Part shown: positions 42,801 through 51,568 of the stretch, piece after piece
How the letters are laid out: each line of letters opens with the position of its first letter
Position numbering within the stretch: the stretch's first letter is position 1
Source: Solicoccozyma terricola
Taxonomy: Eukaryota; Basidiomycota; Tremellomycetes; Filobasidiales; Piskurozymaceae
Assembly: GCA_001600875.1 (NCBI GenBank)
Contig: BCLD01000003.1
Span: forward strand, 100,152 to 164,151
DNA length: 64,000 nucleotides
Reading direction: 5' to 3'
Translations under genes and position numbers: made by a program
Notes under the pieces: model-generated
Databases searched by the model: none
What the model was told of the DNA's origin: nothing
Seen by the model: the letters and a program-made list of their open reading frames with translations, nothing else

Positions 42801-43349
42801 TAGTTGAGATGGAAGTAGACGAAGTTCGTCTTGCGTGAAGACCAGCAGCGCGAGCCATGGTACCCGATTGCGTTCCGGCTTCGGCTCGACGATGAGACTG
42901 GCTGCTCTCTCCCACGGGAGATGCTCGTCGTTGAATACGACGTGCGGGACGATATTGAGATGGTCTCCATGGCCTTGTGGAGGGTAGACAGTGTGGATGT
43001 CACCAGCAGGCAAAGAAAATCTAGGTGCGACGACCTCAAAGCCCTGGGTTGAAGTGAGGTCCAGTGGAGCTGATTTAGACCCGGCTGGCGGTGTGATATG
43101 TTGCCGCACGCTGACCGTATGAGATCCCGCGATGAGACTCGGTGCATACAGGGAGAATATCTGCTCCTCTCCGGAATTGAGCTTGGGTGGACCGTCGTCG
43201 GTGGTTGGATCATCGCGCAAGGAACTGTCCAAGTGAGCCTCGGCGTGCACTTGGATGTGCGTGCTGTCGGTCCATTGAGCATGCGACTTCCGGAGGACGA
43301 GATGGCGAGGCGAGTCGAATCTGACTGCCGACCGCCGTGCACGTCCCAT
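39819..43349 (-). CDS. Giant uncharacterised soluble protein (1176 aa)
   Basis: A single open exon of 1176 codons from the ATG at 43349 (MGRARRSAVRF); an upstream in-frame ATG at 43577 is less likely because it would add a low-complexity Pro/Ser leader and a 12-base C run. The N-terminal about 250 residues look beta-rich with motifs FSLYAPSLIAGSHTVSVRQH, VYPPQGHGDH, HVVFNDEHLPWER and PWLALLVFTQDELRL. The middle part has VALVRGPFVPTKID and DVSYSLAWQLGKTMAIADQAF (helical), then LRFFSIDPNWVDALIDGAL. The C-terminal third is beta-rich, with a Pro/Ser/His linker before it. No signal peptide, membrane helix or nuclease, protease or ATPase motif is visible. I recall similar LPWER and RGPxVP-containing proteins, all uncharacterised, in bacteria. 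It is transcribed divergently from the 1457-codon gene, 655 bp apart at most, and is part of the same island. Function unknown. Confidence 0.75.
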   Translation of the reverse strand: MGRARRSAVRFDSPRHLVLRKSHAQWTDSTHIQVHAEAHLDSSLRDDPTTDDGPPKLNSGEEQIFSLYAPSLIAGSHTVSVRQHITPPAGSKSAPLDLTSTQGFEVVAPRFSLPAGDIHTVYPPQGHGDHLNIVPHVVFNDEHLPWERAASLIVEPKPERNRVPWLALLVFTQDELRLLPSQLAGPSKIFPTVVVQTPTLAVNMAISDVQTMEKNGSILAPIADPSDPIPPDTASSNADFIFIPNTLFKSMVQKYNSDGAKDTTQTQADVQRYKYLAHVRNINTEGMGASYEEEVDQLFSVVVAHRVGPWTIKQPTPVVVHLVSIEGVEGHFSMDSTLPLVALCSLYSWTYQCLPPVSLNFFDAMSNLGTSYQPLRVSPDVYQPLQSKDQLSKRVGQRLEDGYTLSRYRVRTGEQTVALVRGPFVPTKIDRKLEFQSTFDTDLHILDRTTGLMDVSYSLAWQLGKTMAIADQAFTAALARIRGAIHAQGLQVAKANALASVHNTPGEVFANLKQNVHLLATLHTGEDSEGMDPLRMWKRQPPPKRDLSFFSPDIRDGFLDKATDVARTLASSLDHPVGEYRFYNEHNHPYSTDWALMLKWVLDRMALVGVPAHYLITDPSHLPHETLRFFSIDPNWVDALIDGALSICVHLEQDDDQIRTAIKTTLHDYLTTVDPEIGWAPQAPKFGFLLRSVIVKQFPDLIVKAPRPSTPPIQQKMASVLRQVNIDEEVLLVLLDREPGDGLLTSLTISQPPHQQCFAAAASIGPDSSKPVPKTEFEVAYQKIYTTVVQPTGEERHLRLPEQGMWTLEDNPVCPVFDWESRMIILPNYATKILTILGTFMPPGTFIDKVESSALMGIQLNDPMYEMTFDLSKPEVKMASLGESPIAGSVGPVSTSPLVATQGGLGMLKRQDRNSTTQRARALHSHRLKLSTELLKDEEVRYDLASHATLHSTFQLATPPAPCKPLPAPHTRRLGPPHIRPPITSSSSHPGHLLTGGPPPVAPSPACQLSCRALGHDPSKLPTNAGYTVDLVFSVLVTGATQGFRMQALNIYLPVSGSALHSTPSLHATPTPGSVLATQRTGTSRMLSNLRWNPLVSLSDDGSTVVISLLPRTTSGGVDLVLEPDAGMGFLLSEVTIAGFFEEQTLVPVPVEEVYIVDGFTVTAENSTLTVNMGPV

Positions 43350-44004
43350 GGTGCTGTAGCAGAAAGGGGGGGGGGGGGTTGAGAGAGAAAGGCTGTATGG
43401 ATGGTATGGACCGACGATGGAAGCGCCGAACTTGGGTGGTGGTCGAAGGGATGCTGCGCAGGAACACTCCGGGCCACGTGACTCGGGGCCGATAACATTC
43501 CCAGGGCGGAGGCAGATTGGTAACGCTACGGCGCCACATGGCTTTGTCTCGGAAACATTGTCACGGGCCACTGTCACTCCGTGCCTGGGCTGGCAATTCC
43601 TTCAGCTTCCATCCGTCATGCAGTATTTCCAGATGTCGACGTGCTGCAGTTGCACTTGGCCATCATCGTCACCATCAACATCACCATCAACATCACCATC
43701 ACCATCAGCCAGTCACATCTAGGCACGTAGGTCGGATTGATATACTGCTGCGTCCGCCCGTCCGCATGCAAGCGCTGATGAGGAAACAGGCGGTTATTAG
43801 CAGCACATCAACCATCGGAGCAGTTCCCTCCTCGCTGCTCCATCGACTGCCCACATCGTCCTCCTCCACTTCATAGCCCTCCTACTCTCTTTGACGACCA
43901 AGCCAAGTCCCAATACATGACCTGCACGAGGTTCATTTGGGTAAGTACGTCAATGTACACACCAAGTTGAACGCGCGAGGAAAGCTCACCTGTGAAAAAC
44001 CTTT
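43350..44004. promoter_or_regulatory. Bidirectional promoter between the two giant genes
   Basis: Only upstream sequence for the 1176-aa gene (minus) and the 1457-codon gene (plus). Contains a 12-base G run at 43366-43377, a CCACGTGACTC segment (E-box CACGTG at 43475-43480) and a CATCAC/CATCAA microsatellite at 43667-43713. No clear TATA box. The shared arrangement suggests co-expression of the two proteins. Confidence 0.5.
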
Positions 44005-47000
44005 ATGGCGCACCTGAACCCTCACCCTCACTTCAGTTGGTGTAGAACTTCACGGATTCGACGCCGTCGAGGCCTACGTGAAAGCATCATGGCGGCTTCT
44101 TCACCTACGAATGTCTGTTTGCCTATGCAAGTTCACGCCTTTGTGCTCAACGAAGCCGTCGCAGACGACCCTCAGGCAAAGATAGCTCCAATCACTCAGC
44201 CCAACTACACTTTCCTCCGCCTGAGCCAACAAATAATCCAGAGTGATATCCACGACCATGTTGATCTCCACTACACCAGTCCGCATCAGAACAATAGTCG
44301 TGTTACGGATCTAGGGACCGGTCTTACGCTGAATCAGCGTTTAGGCGTTTACATCTCGTGGGTCATACCACGTGCTTATCGATCTGGAACGGCGGCGACA
44401 ACCTCCAGCGGTGCAGAGTCTCGTAAACAGCAGCAAGGGTTCCCGACCGGTACAGCAGGTACACCAGACTACTCTGCCCCTGATTTCCGTCCGGTCCCGA
44501 CGAGATGGCTCGTGGTGCGACATATCGATATGGACAGCATTGTCCCCGCGGTCACGCAGACGGTCGCCCAGCAAGTACAGTGTCGTGCGTGGGTGATTGA
44601 GAGTGATCGCCAGTGGAGTCTGGATGACGATGCGTTACGGGGGAAGGATCTACAGGTCGATTACTCCCCGTTCGTGGCTCCTTCTCGAAATAACGATATG
44701 AGCTCCGTAGAGCAGCAGGCTGAGGTGTTTATCGGGAATAAGACGGATGCGGTGTCATGGACAGAGGATACCGGGACGAACCCACCGAAGCGGATCGCCC
44801 CTCTTTCACTTCTCAGCTCCTCGAACCACCTCTTTGCGGACTACCAGCCGCATAACACGAATGTGTTTAGCATGCTGGATGACTTCAAATACACGGACGA
44901 CGCGGGTAAGGATCAGATAATGCAATATGCCAAGGCGAGCTACTACGTCATTGGATGGCATAGTGGCCCGACCGACGACCCGTTTTATATCAAGTCGCAG
45001 GTGACGACACAGCGATTGCGTCTCGATGCCCTCAATATGGTCGTGCAAGGATCCGGCGACGGGAATGGACCCGTGAATAGTTGGCTTGGAAGTGGGGACC
45101 CCTCGCGATCCCTCTGCCACGGAACTGTCTATGACGTTTTGTGGGACGCCGCGCATGCGCCTACAGTGGTGGCTGCACGTGAAGCTGCGCAGCAACTCGC
45201 ACAAAACAAGCCCAAGATCCCCGTTGCCGTTGGCGCCACTGCCATGGACGCACTTGTAACCTACGTTTCTGCACACAAGGACTCCGACACTGGAATCGTC
45301 GGGCAGCTCGAAAAGGACCTTTGGAACATTCGTACTTTGCTGCTGGCGCAAGAGGATGGCGCCGATCCCCGTCTTGAAGCGAAAGATGTCCTTTTCAACT
45401 TGGGTTTCGAGCGGAGCGATGGCGGTATCGCATGGCATCGCAGTGGAGGTGGAGCCGGCGGAGGAGGTGACGGTGTGCTACCATCCGCAGCCCAGATCCC
45501 CAATCTGGCTCTCCTAGACCAAACTCAGGCGGCCCTCGATATCGCCAAACGAACAGCACAGGCTTTACAGTGGGAACTGTTCGCTCTGTGGTGGAAGTTC
45601 GTCAGCGGAGCGTTCGGTGACCCGACAGACCCTAAGAAGACAGCCCGCGTGAAGAATGAGCTCGTGCTGCCGCTAGTCAAACGGATCAATACTCTCCTCG
45701 GGCTCAAAAGCGGGGCCAGTGCTCCACCGGTCAATTCAATCCCGTGGTTGCAGAGCGAGGTCACACGACTCACCAATCCAAGTGGGGTCAACCTACCTGT
45801 AGAGGCGGGATCCGCCCCGCCCTTCTTCACGCCCAAGGATCCAACGCTGATGGTAGGCGGCGTCGCTCCAGGTTGGACGAGCGATTACCTCGACAAGCTG
45901 GCTGTACGGCTCGACTTTCAAGTGCCGAGCTACCAAGACAATCCTGATGCCTTGTGGAGCGAGTTTGATACGCCTAACGGAGCGAATGGACTGGTTCAAA
46001 AGGTGGTGAAGAAGCTTCCATCGGGACTGCAAGTAACGGCTATTTCATTGCTGCGCGAATTCAAATCGCTGCGGACTTCTGTGGTCGCGAAACCGCCTTC
46101 GACGGGCTGCTACCTGCCCCTGTACCACGATCAAGGACCGGTGAATCCGGATCCTAACGCTTCTCCACCCCCAGCCACGGATCCTTGGCGAGATCGATGG
46201 AATGGGCAGCCGTGGTTCCCTCTGTTTGTGGAGTGGGAGGCAGAATACTTCCACATTCCGTTCGGAGACTTTGAACCGATCGAAACGCAGGAAGAAGACT
46301 CGGTATCTATCTATCCGGTGCTACGGTATCAGATCCGAAAGGGCGTGGAGCTCATGGGCAACGTTCCTGATAGACGAACCGTCTCCGGCCGTATCCTCCT
46401 GCTCCCGCAGCCCAATTTCTCCCTCAAGGCCGCCATTCAACAGTTAAAGCGTAACATGGGCCCGCTTCTGGCGGAATACATCCCGGCGAGCGAGCTGGCA
46501 GTTCTTCTGAGAGACATCGCGGAGCTCCCGTATCTTTCACATCCTCTGACAGGGTTGCGAGACCATCTGGTAACTCGTGTTCAGGGCACGCACATCAAGA
46601 CCACGCAACGTCCTCCAGGAGAGGTCCTCACGGTCATGAAAGCAGCTAGCGCTGCCAGCGCAGCCATCAACATCGGTGATGACGAGATCATGCTGCAAGG
46701 CAGTCAATCGGACCTGACACCATATGGTCACAGTGTCGGAGCGGTCGCTTATCCGGAATCCAAAGCCTTCCCGCCACTCAAACCGGTCACACATGGCCAA
46801 ATGCGATTAACCGCACTCAACATCATCGACAAGTTTGGCCAGGCCATCTGTGCGCTGGACCCAACTCCGGTGACGGCTGCGAACCTACCCCATGTCGCCC
46901 CTGCTCTTGCTGACCGATACGCATGCCAAGAGCTCTCTCCAGGCGTGCCGAACGTAGTGGATGGTGGACTCACACCTCCCTTTTGCGAATTCACACAGCT

Positions 47001-48378
47001 TCCTCCGGGCATCAATCAAGCTGCTCGATTGAACGCCGCCTTCGTGACTCTCGATGCACAAGACAGTACCTGGCGTCCAGTCAAGGTATGGGAGAATCCG
47101 CTATGGGGTTGGATCGTGGTCAACTATGTCGAGTCTTCACTACAACTGTTCCTTCCGGACGGCACCTTCTACCGAGAGGTCGTGCACGGGGGTTTCCAGA
47201 GAGATACTGTATCACCGGCATGGGCGCCATTCCAGCGTCCTGATATCAAGCCAACTGACGCTCAGCATCAGTTGGACTTCCTCGTACACCAGCTCGCCAA
47301 CGAGGCCTACCTTGTGGCCTTCTTCGACATGCTCAACGGTGCCTTTGCTTGTCTCCCTGCTGCTCCGGACTCTTACGCTCAGTATATGAGCAGCATCATT
47401 GGTCGGCCGCTGGCACTGACAAACGTCGGCTGGGGCATCGAGCTCGCGGTGCCCCCGATGCAGAACGAGTCGACGATCAACAAAACGCCCGAAGACTGTT
47501 TTTTACTCTCCCCGAGCACACCAGTCCTTCCTACCGGCAACGACCCTCCGTCCCCTCTGCCACCGTCCACAACACCACAATACCCGTTCCGGCTGAAGAT
47601 GGGTGACGGTGAGCGTGCGTACGATGGGATGATCGGGTACTTTGAAACGGGCTCTTCCTCGACGTCGTTACCGACATCCATTCCTGGTAGCGGTTTCGAT
47701 TACTCCATCATTTACACCTACTTCCCAAGCGACAAGTCTCCATCCGCAACGACCATGATCTCCACCGCAAATTACCCACATCTGAGCGCCACATACGTTT
47801 CTCCAGACAGCCTGACCAACCCAAAGGATACGAACGGAGGCACGCAGTTGAAATCGCCGGCTGCGATATCAGCGGAGCGCAATGCTGCGCTGAACCTCTG
47901 CTCATGCATCGTCGATCCCTTCACGCCCATCCACTTCTACACGGGGATACTTCCCATCCAAACGCTGAAGGTTCCACCGTGGGCAATGGAGAGCGCAATG
48001 AACAAGATGACGGCTTTTTTCAAGGTCGGACCAGTAATGCTGCCAACGGATGTTCCCGTCTGGGATCCGAAGCAGGTGCTCACGGCGAGTGATGCACCAG
48101 ACAAGGTGTTCGTCGACGGTGTGACAGGTATCAAGCCGATGGTTGGGGTGCCGAGCGTTGGCAAGGCTGGCTGGGCGTGGTTGCAGCCGTATGATGAGGT
48201 GGTGGGCCGGCAGGGCAACGCGGCAGATAACGTTACGGTGCCTCCGCCGCCTTATATGGCAGTAGGCGTTGGGACGGTAGATTCGCGACCGCGGTTCGAG
48301 GATGCTCCTTATACGGTCGTAGAGGGGTATCTCCGGCAGACGGGTCCGTTGATGAACCCCGGGAAGGGGAAGGCATGA
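44005..48378 (+). CDS. Giant uncharacterised soluble protein (up to 1457 aa)
   Basis: One uninterrupted frame of 1457 codons. The ATG at 44005 starts a leader rich in His and Arg; the ATG at 44089 (MAASSPTNVCLP, giving 1429 aa) is equally possible. Conserved-looking blocks: VHAFVLNEAV, NQRLGVYISWVIPRAYRSG, RWLVVRHIDMDS and WVIESDRQW near the N-terminus; a helical middle with ALQWELFALWWKFVSGAFGD; WNGQPWFPLFVEWEAEY around residue 735; LTALNIIDKFGQ near 945; WENPLWGWIVVNYVESSLQL near 1030; and LDFLVHQLANEAYLVAFFDM near 1100. Its order of blocks (N-terminal strand region, FPLFVEWE, LNIIDKFGQ, WGWIVVN) matches, as I remember it, very long hypothetical bacterial proteins. No enzymatic motif, signal peptide or membrane helix is visible. 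Together with the 1176-aa protein it probably forms a functional pair. Function unknown. Confidence 0.78.
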   Translation: MAHLNPHPHFSWCRTSRIRRRRGLRESIMAASSPTNVCLPMQVHAFVLNEAVADDPQAKIAPITQPNYTFLRLSQQIIQSDIHDHVDLHYTSPHQNNSRVTDLGTGLTLNQRLGVYISWVIPRAYRSGTAATTSSGAESRKQQQGFPTGTAGTPDYSAPDFRPVPTRWLVVRHIDMDSIVPAVTQTVAQQVQCRAWVIESDRQWSLDDDALRGKDLQVDYSPFVAPSRNNDMSSVEQQAEVFIGNKTDAVSWTEDTGTNPPKRIAPLSLLSSSNHLFADYQPHNTNVFSMLDDFKYTDDAGKDQIMQYAKASYYVIGWHSGPTDDPFYIKSQVTTQRLRLDALNMVVQGSGDGNGPVNSWLGSGDPSRSLCHGTVYDVLWDAAHAPTVVAAREAAQQLAQNKPKIPVAVGATAMDALVTYVSAHKDSDTGIVGQLEKDLWNIRTLLLAQEDGADPRLEAKDVLFNLGFERSDGGIAWHRSGGGAGGGGDGVLPSAAQIPNLALLDQTQAALDIAKRTAQALQWELFALWWKFVSGAFGDPTDPKKTARVKNELVLPLVKRINTLLGLKSGASAPPVNSIPWLQSEVTRLTNPSGVNLPVEAGSAPPFFTPKDPTLMVGGVAPGWTSDYLDKLAVRLDFQVPSYQDNPDALWSEFDTPNGANGLVQKVVKKLPSGLQVTAISLLREFKSLRTSVVAKPPSTGCYLPLYHDQGPVNPDPNASPPPATDPWRDRWNGQPWFPLFVEWEAEYFHIPFGDFEPIETQEEDSVSIYPVLRYQIRKGVELMGNVPDRRTVSGRILLLPQPNFSLKAAIQQLKRNMGPLLAEYIPASELAVLLRDIAELPYLSHPLTGLRDHLVTRVQGTHIKTTQRPPGEVLTVMKAASAASAAINIGDDEIMLQGSQSDLTPYGHSVGAVAYPESKAFPPLKPVTHGQMRLTALNIIDKFGQAICALDPTPVTAANLPHVAPALADRYACQELSPGVPNVVDGGLTPPFCEFTQLPPGINQAARLNAAFVTLDAQDSTWRPVKVWENPLWGWIVVNYVESSLQLFLPDGTFYREVVHGGFQRDTVSPAWAPFQRPDIKPTDAQHQLDFLVHQLANEAYLVAFFDMLNGAFACLPAAPDSYAQYMSSIIGRPLALTNVGWGIELAVPPMQNESTINKTPEDCFLLSPSTPVLPTGNDPPSPLPPSTTPQYPFRLKMGDGERAYDGMIGYFETGSSSTSLPTSIPGSGFDYSIIYTYFPSDKSPSATTMISTANYPHLSATYVSPDSLTNPKDTNGGTQLKSPAAISAERNAALNLCSCIVDPFTPIHFYTGILPIQTLKVPPWAMESAMNKMTAFFKVGPVMLPTDVPVWDPKQVLTASDAPDKVFVDGVTGIKPMVGVPSVGKAGWAWLQPYDEVVGRQGNAADNVTVPPPPYMAVGVGTVDSRPRFEDAPYTVVEGYLRQTGPLMNPGKGKA

Positions 48379-48878
48379 CAGGGCAATGTTGGGTTATATT
48401 CCATGAATAGAGTCGAGTCCACTTGTAAGGAAGACCCTGCAGCTCGGCCTGAGACGATACGTGAAGCGGGCTGAGTGGGAGGAGGCCGCAATATTGATCC
48501 AAGTCGAGGTGTATTTGATTTCGCCTTCGACTATCATTCACCCCACATTCACGAACGGGTGGTCGGGTGGTCCAAGTTGAGAATCGACCAAAGTTCGGTC
48601 GGATGGACGTCTCGGGTGGCTGGCTGGAATTGGTGGTCAGGCACCGGGACGGCGGCTCCCGGCTCCCGGCTCCCGGTTCCCGGGTGACTTTGGCCATATC
48701 GCCGAGAGCCCGGGTCTGATGCGTATCCGATGCCGCCGATTGCCGATCTTGCACGTGACTGAATTAGTCCGGCACCCGTGAGAAAAAAAGTTTCACGTTG
48801 GAGCTCCAATCGTCAACATCCTGCCGTCGACGGTGACTACCACGGCGAACCACCCATGGTGCATTCGATAACACAATC
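48379..48878. other. Intergenic region
   Basis: Region between the 1457-codon gene and the next plus-strand gene. A CCCGGCTCCCGGCTCCCGG-type short tandem repeat lies at 48658-48682. No gene seen. Confidence 0.4.
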
Positions 48879-51048
48879 ATGGCGGACCCTCACTCGCCGC
48901 CAACCACTTCTCCATCCGTCTCCGTGCATCCTGCCTCTAATCCTCCTCCATCGACCAGTTCATCCCAATCTCATAATCACTCCTCCACTTCAGGCTCATC
49001 CACCACCACCAGCTCAGACAAGAGCGTCACTGCTCCGCAACGATTAGCAGAGTTGAAGGCGCTCCATCTCGTTGAAGTGCAGCTTCTGCCGATGTTGCAT
49101 GACAGAGTCATCCACGACCAACTGATGAATACGGATATGTTGATTGCTTTTGATTATGCGGTGAGTGGACTGGAGAAAACCCCGTCGACCCTACATCTTA
49201 ACTCACTCTTCCTCTTTAGAACCACGGAATGCAACAAGAACTACAAGACGTTTACACCTCCAAACACGTTTATGACATTCTTCATCACCGACACCCTACC
49301 CTTGTCTCCCACTCAACACGACCACAAATAAACCTCCTAGCGTGTGCAATGTTCTACGTTAGGCAGATTGTCGATCTGGTGACCAACCAATCGAGCAAAT
49401 CAAGTTGGTCCGATGTGATAACTATTTTAGCAAATCATTTGGTTAGGATTGTTGATAATGCTTTCCTTGGCGAGAATTGGGTTGTAAATAATCCGGATTC
49501 AGCCTTCAGGGGACATCCGATACCATTATGTGTCGAGTGAGTGGGGGGAAGGAATATGTTTGGGAGACGTGCTTTGGAAGGCGGGGTTTTCTTTCGGCGG
49601 AAGGGTTGTGGAACTGACGACGACCCCTTGAAACCTCTTGCCTTTCCATTTCCCAAATCAGAAAAGAATACCACGCACTACATTATCAAACAAACATTCT
49701 CGGTCTCGCCGTAACTCACGGTACCAAAGCCGATTTCTCATTTGGGATATCGAAATATGGGTTTCAAGTCTTTGATCAATCATCGATGGAATTTATGAAG
49801 GTGGAGAGGTTGTTTGGAAGACAGGGTGATGGAATTTATCTTCGGTTAGATAGCAGTGCGTATTGGTCTTTTCTTGTCCTTGTGGGCGGCGGCCATCGGG
49901 GCGGTTCACCGACCCCAATTCGCAGAAATATTGAAAATCCCACCCAGCTAACGATTTCCTCCCGTACCGCAGATCCTTTTGAAATGATATTCCCGTTCTT
50001 CTTCGTAGAAATAAAGGGATACAGCAAACCTCGTGCAAATGGGTCACATCAAGTTCATGAAGATGGGAGAACGTACCAAGCAATGATGTCCGGACTCGTG
50101 TTGTACGAACACATGCAAAATCTCGCCAGTATTCAATCACCTGTTGAATACCAACAATGGGAAGATGAAACGTCAATCGAGGATAGGGAGATGATAAAAC
50201 GAAGTTATCGAGTTGTGACTCATCAGTCTACCTGGCACTTTTTTGTGATGGTATTGTGTACGGATACGAACGTGGAGAACGGGAATATAAGGCAATACGT
50301 GAGTTTGGGTCTCGAGTTCTGGAGCAAGTTTGATTGCTGATGGGTTTGCGCTTTCGTGCCTCACGCCAGCAATATACTCAAATCGCCCAGATGAACGTTT
50401 CCAATATGGAGCAACTTCACCGATTCCTAGAGATCATGCGAATTGCTCTCTCGGAGGTATTTCAAAGGAAGAGGATGTTACAGCGTCCTCTCAATGCTCA
50501 CGGTCCCTACACCTACTTTCGGCGGTCAACAATCGGATACACCATCCGGTCAGACGACTGTACCAACGTCATCATTCTCAGTTTCTCCATATCCACAAGC
50601 AGGCATCCAGCACTCGCTTGCTACTACCTCGGCAAACACGAACCCGTCGGCGGTATTGGGAGGAACTACAGGTTCAACGTTTACCGGACATGCCCCCATG
50701 CCTTGGCTGAATGTCGACGATCCGAAAAGGAGGAAAAAGTTGCTTATCGGTTGGTGGGAGAATGGCGGTCGTGAATGGAGCTTGCAGGGTAAGTGGTTGT
50801 GGATTCGGCAACCCGTTTGCCGTAATCTGTCGACGCAATGCTGACAAAGTGTTGGTGGTCGATCAGGACCAACAGCCCAAAAGCCTCCCACACTTATACA
50901 CCCAATCCCATCACCACCGATCTCGCCTGTTTCTTGCAATGGAATGCGATCATCAACCAACATTGCCCCAAAACCTCGAGCCACTTACGACCTCACTCAG
51001 CACGATGACGACAGTCGTGAAAATCCCGCGACCACCGTCACCTACTAA
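48879..51048 (+). CDS. Unknown fungal protein with a PD-(D/E)XK-like core
   Basis: Spliced gene: exons 48879-49160, 49220-49536, 49662-49855, 49973-50298 and from 50370; all junctions are GT-AG with matching phase. The start is MADPHSPPTT followed by a Ser/Pro-rich N-terminus, then helices (LKALHLVEVQLLPMLHDRVIHD). The central part has KADFSFGISKYGF followed about 70 residues later by FFFVEIKGYSKP, the D...(E/D)xK spacing and strand context of PD-(D/E)XK nuclease-like folds. A further helix (MEQLHRFLEIMRIAL) precedes a Ser/Thr/Gly-rich tail that continues in another frame from about 50475 to 50790 and then, after a GTAAGT donor, to a stop at 51048; I could not place the splice junction near 50460. 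It directly follows the giant-gene island on the plus strand, but a link to it is unproven. The nuclease reading is inference from motif pattern only. Confidence 0.55.
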
Positions 51049-51568
51049 TAGACGGACGAAAACGAATGAACAACCTTTCCTCTCGCCTGTTTCTCCAGCT
51101 TCTAGTGGGTTAGTCTACTTATAACGACCGGGGTTTAGAAGTTCTACTAGAACCCTACTTTAACGACGAGCTATCTCTGAATCTGATCTGGCAGCTCCGG
51201 CTCTCTTCCCTTCTGATATGTCCCCTCACTTTTCATCACGACTTCGCAATGACCAAACGCCATCCGTTATACTAAGACTATCTATCATCATGATCAGTAT
51301 ATGGCCTTGCCTACATGCTTGATCGCATCCTTCCTCATCTCTTGATAGCAGAAAATGAACCGTTAACCAAAGCGATAACACTACTTCATCACATCCCAAA
51401 GGCCTTGTGGTCAGGGCAAGCCAGCGTTCTGTCCTCTGAGTCTGCATCTCGAAATTGATCTCATCGCATCTCTCTAGAATGATAATCCAAGATCCACCCG
51501 GATAAATGGGGGGTCATTCAGTTTTGCAGTGTGAAATGTGATTGAAAGACGCATTTGTAATCTAGTTA

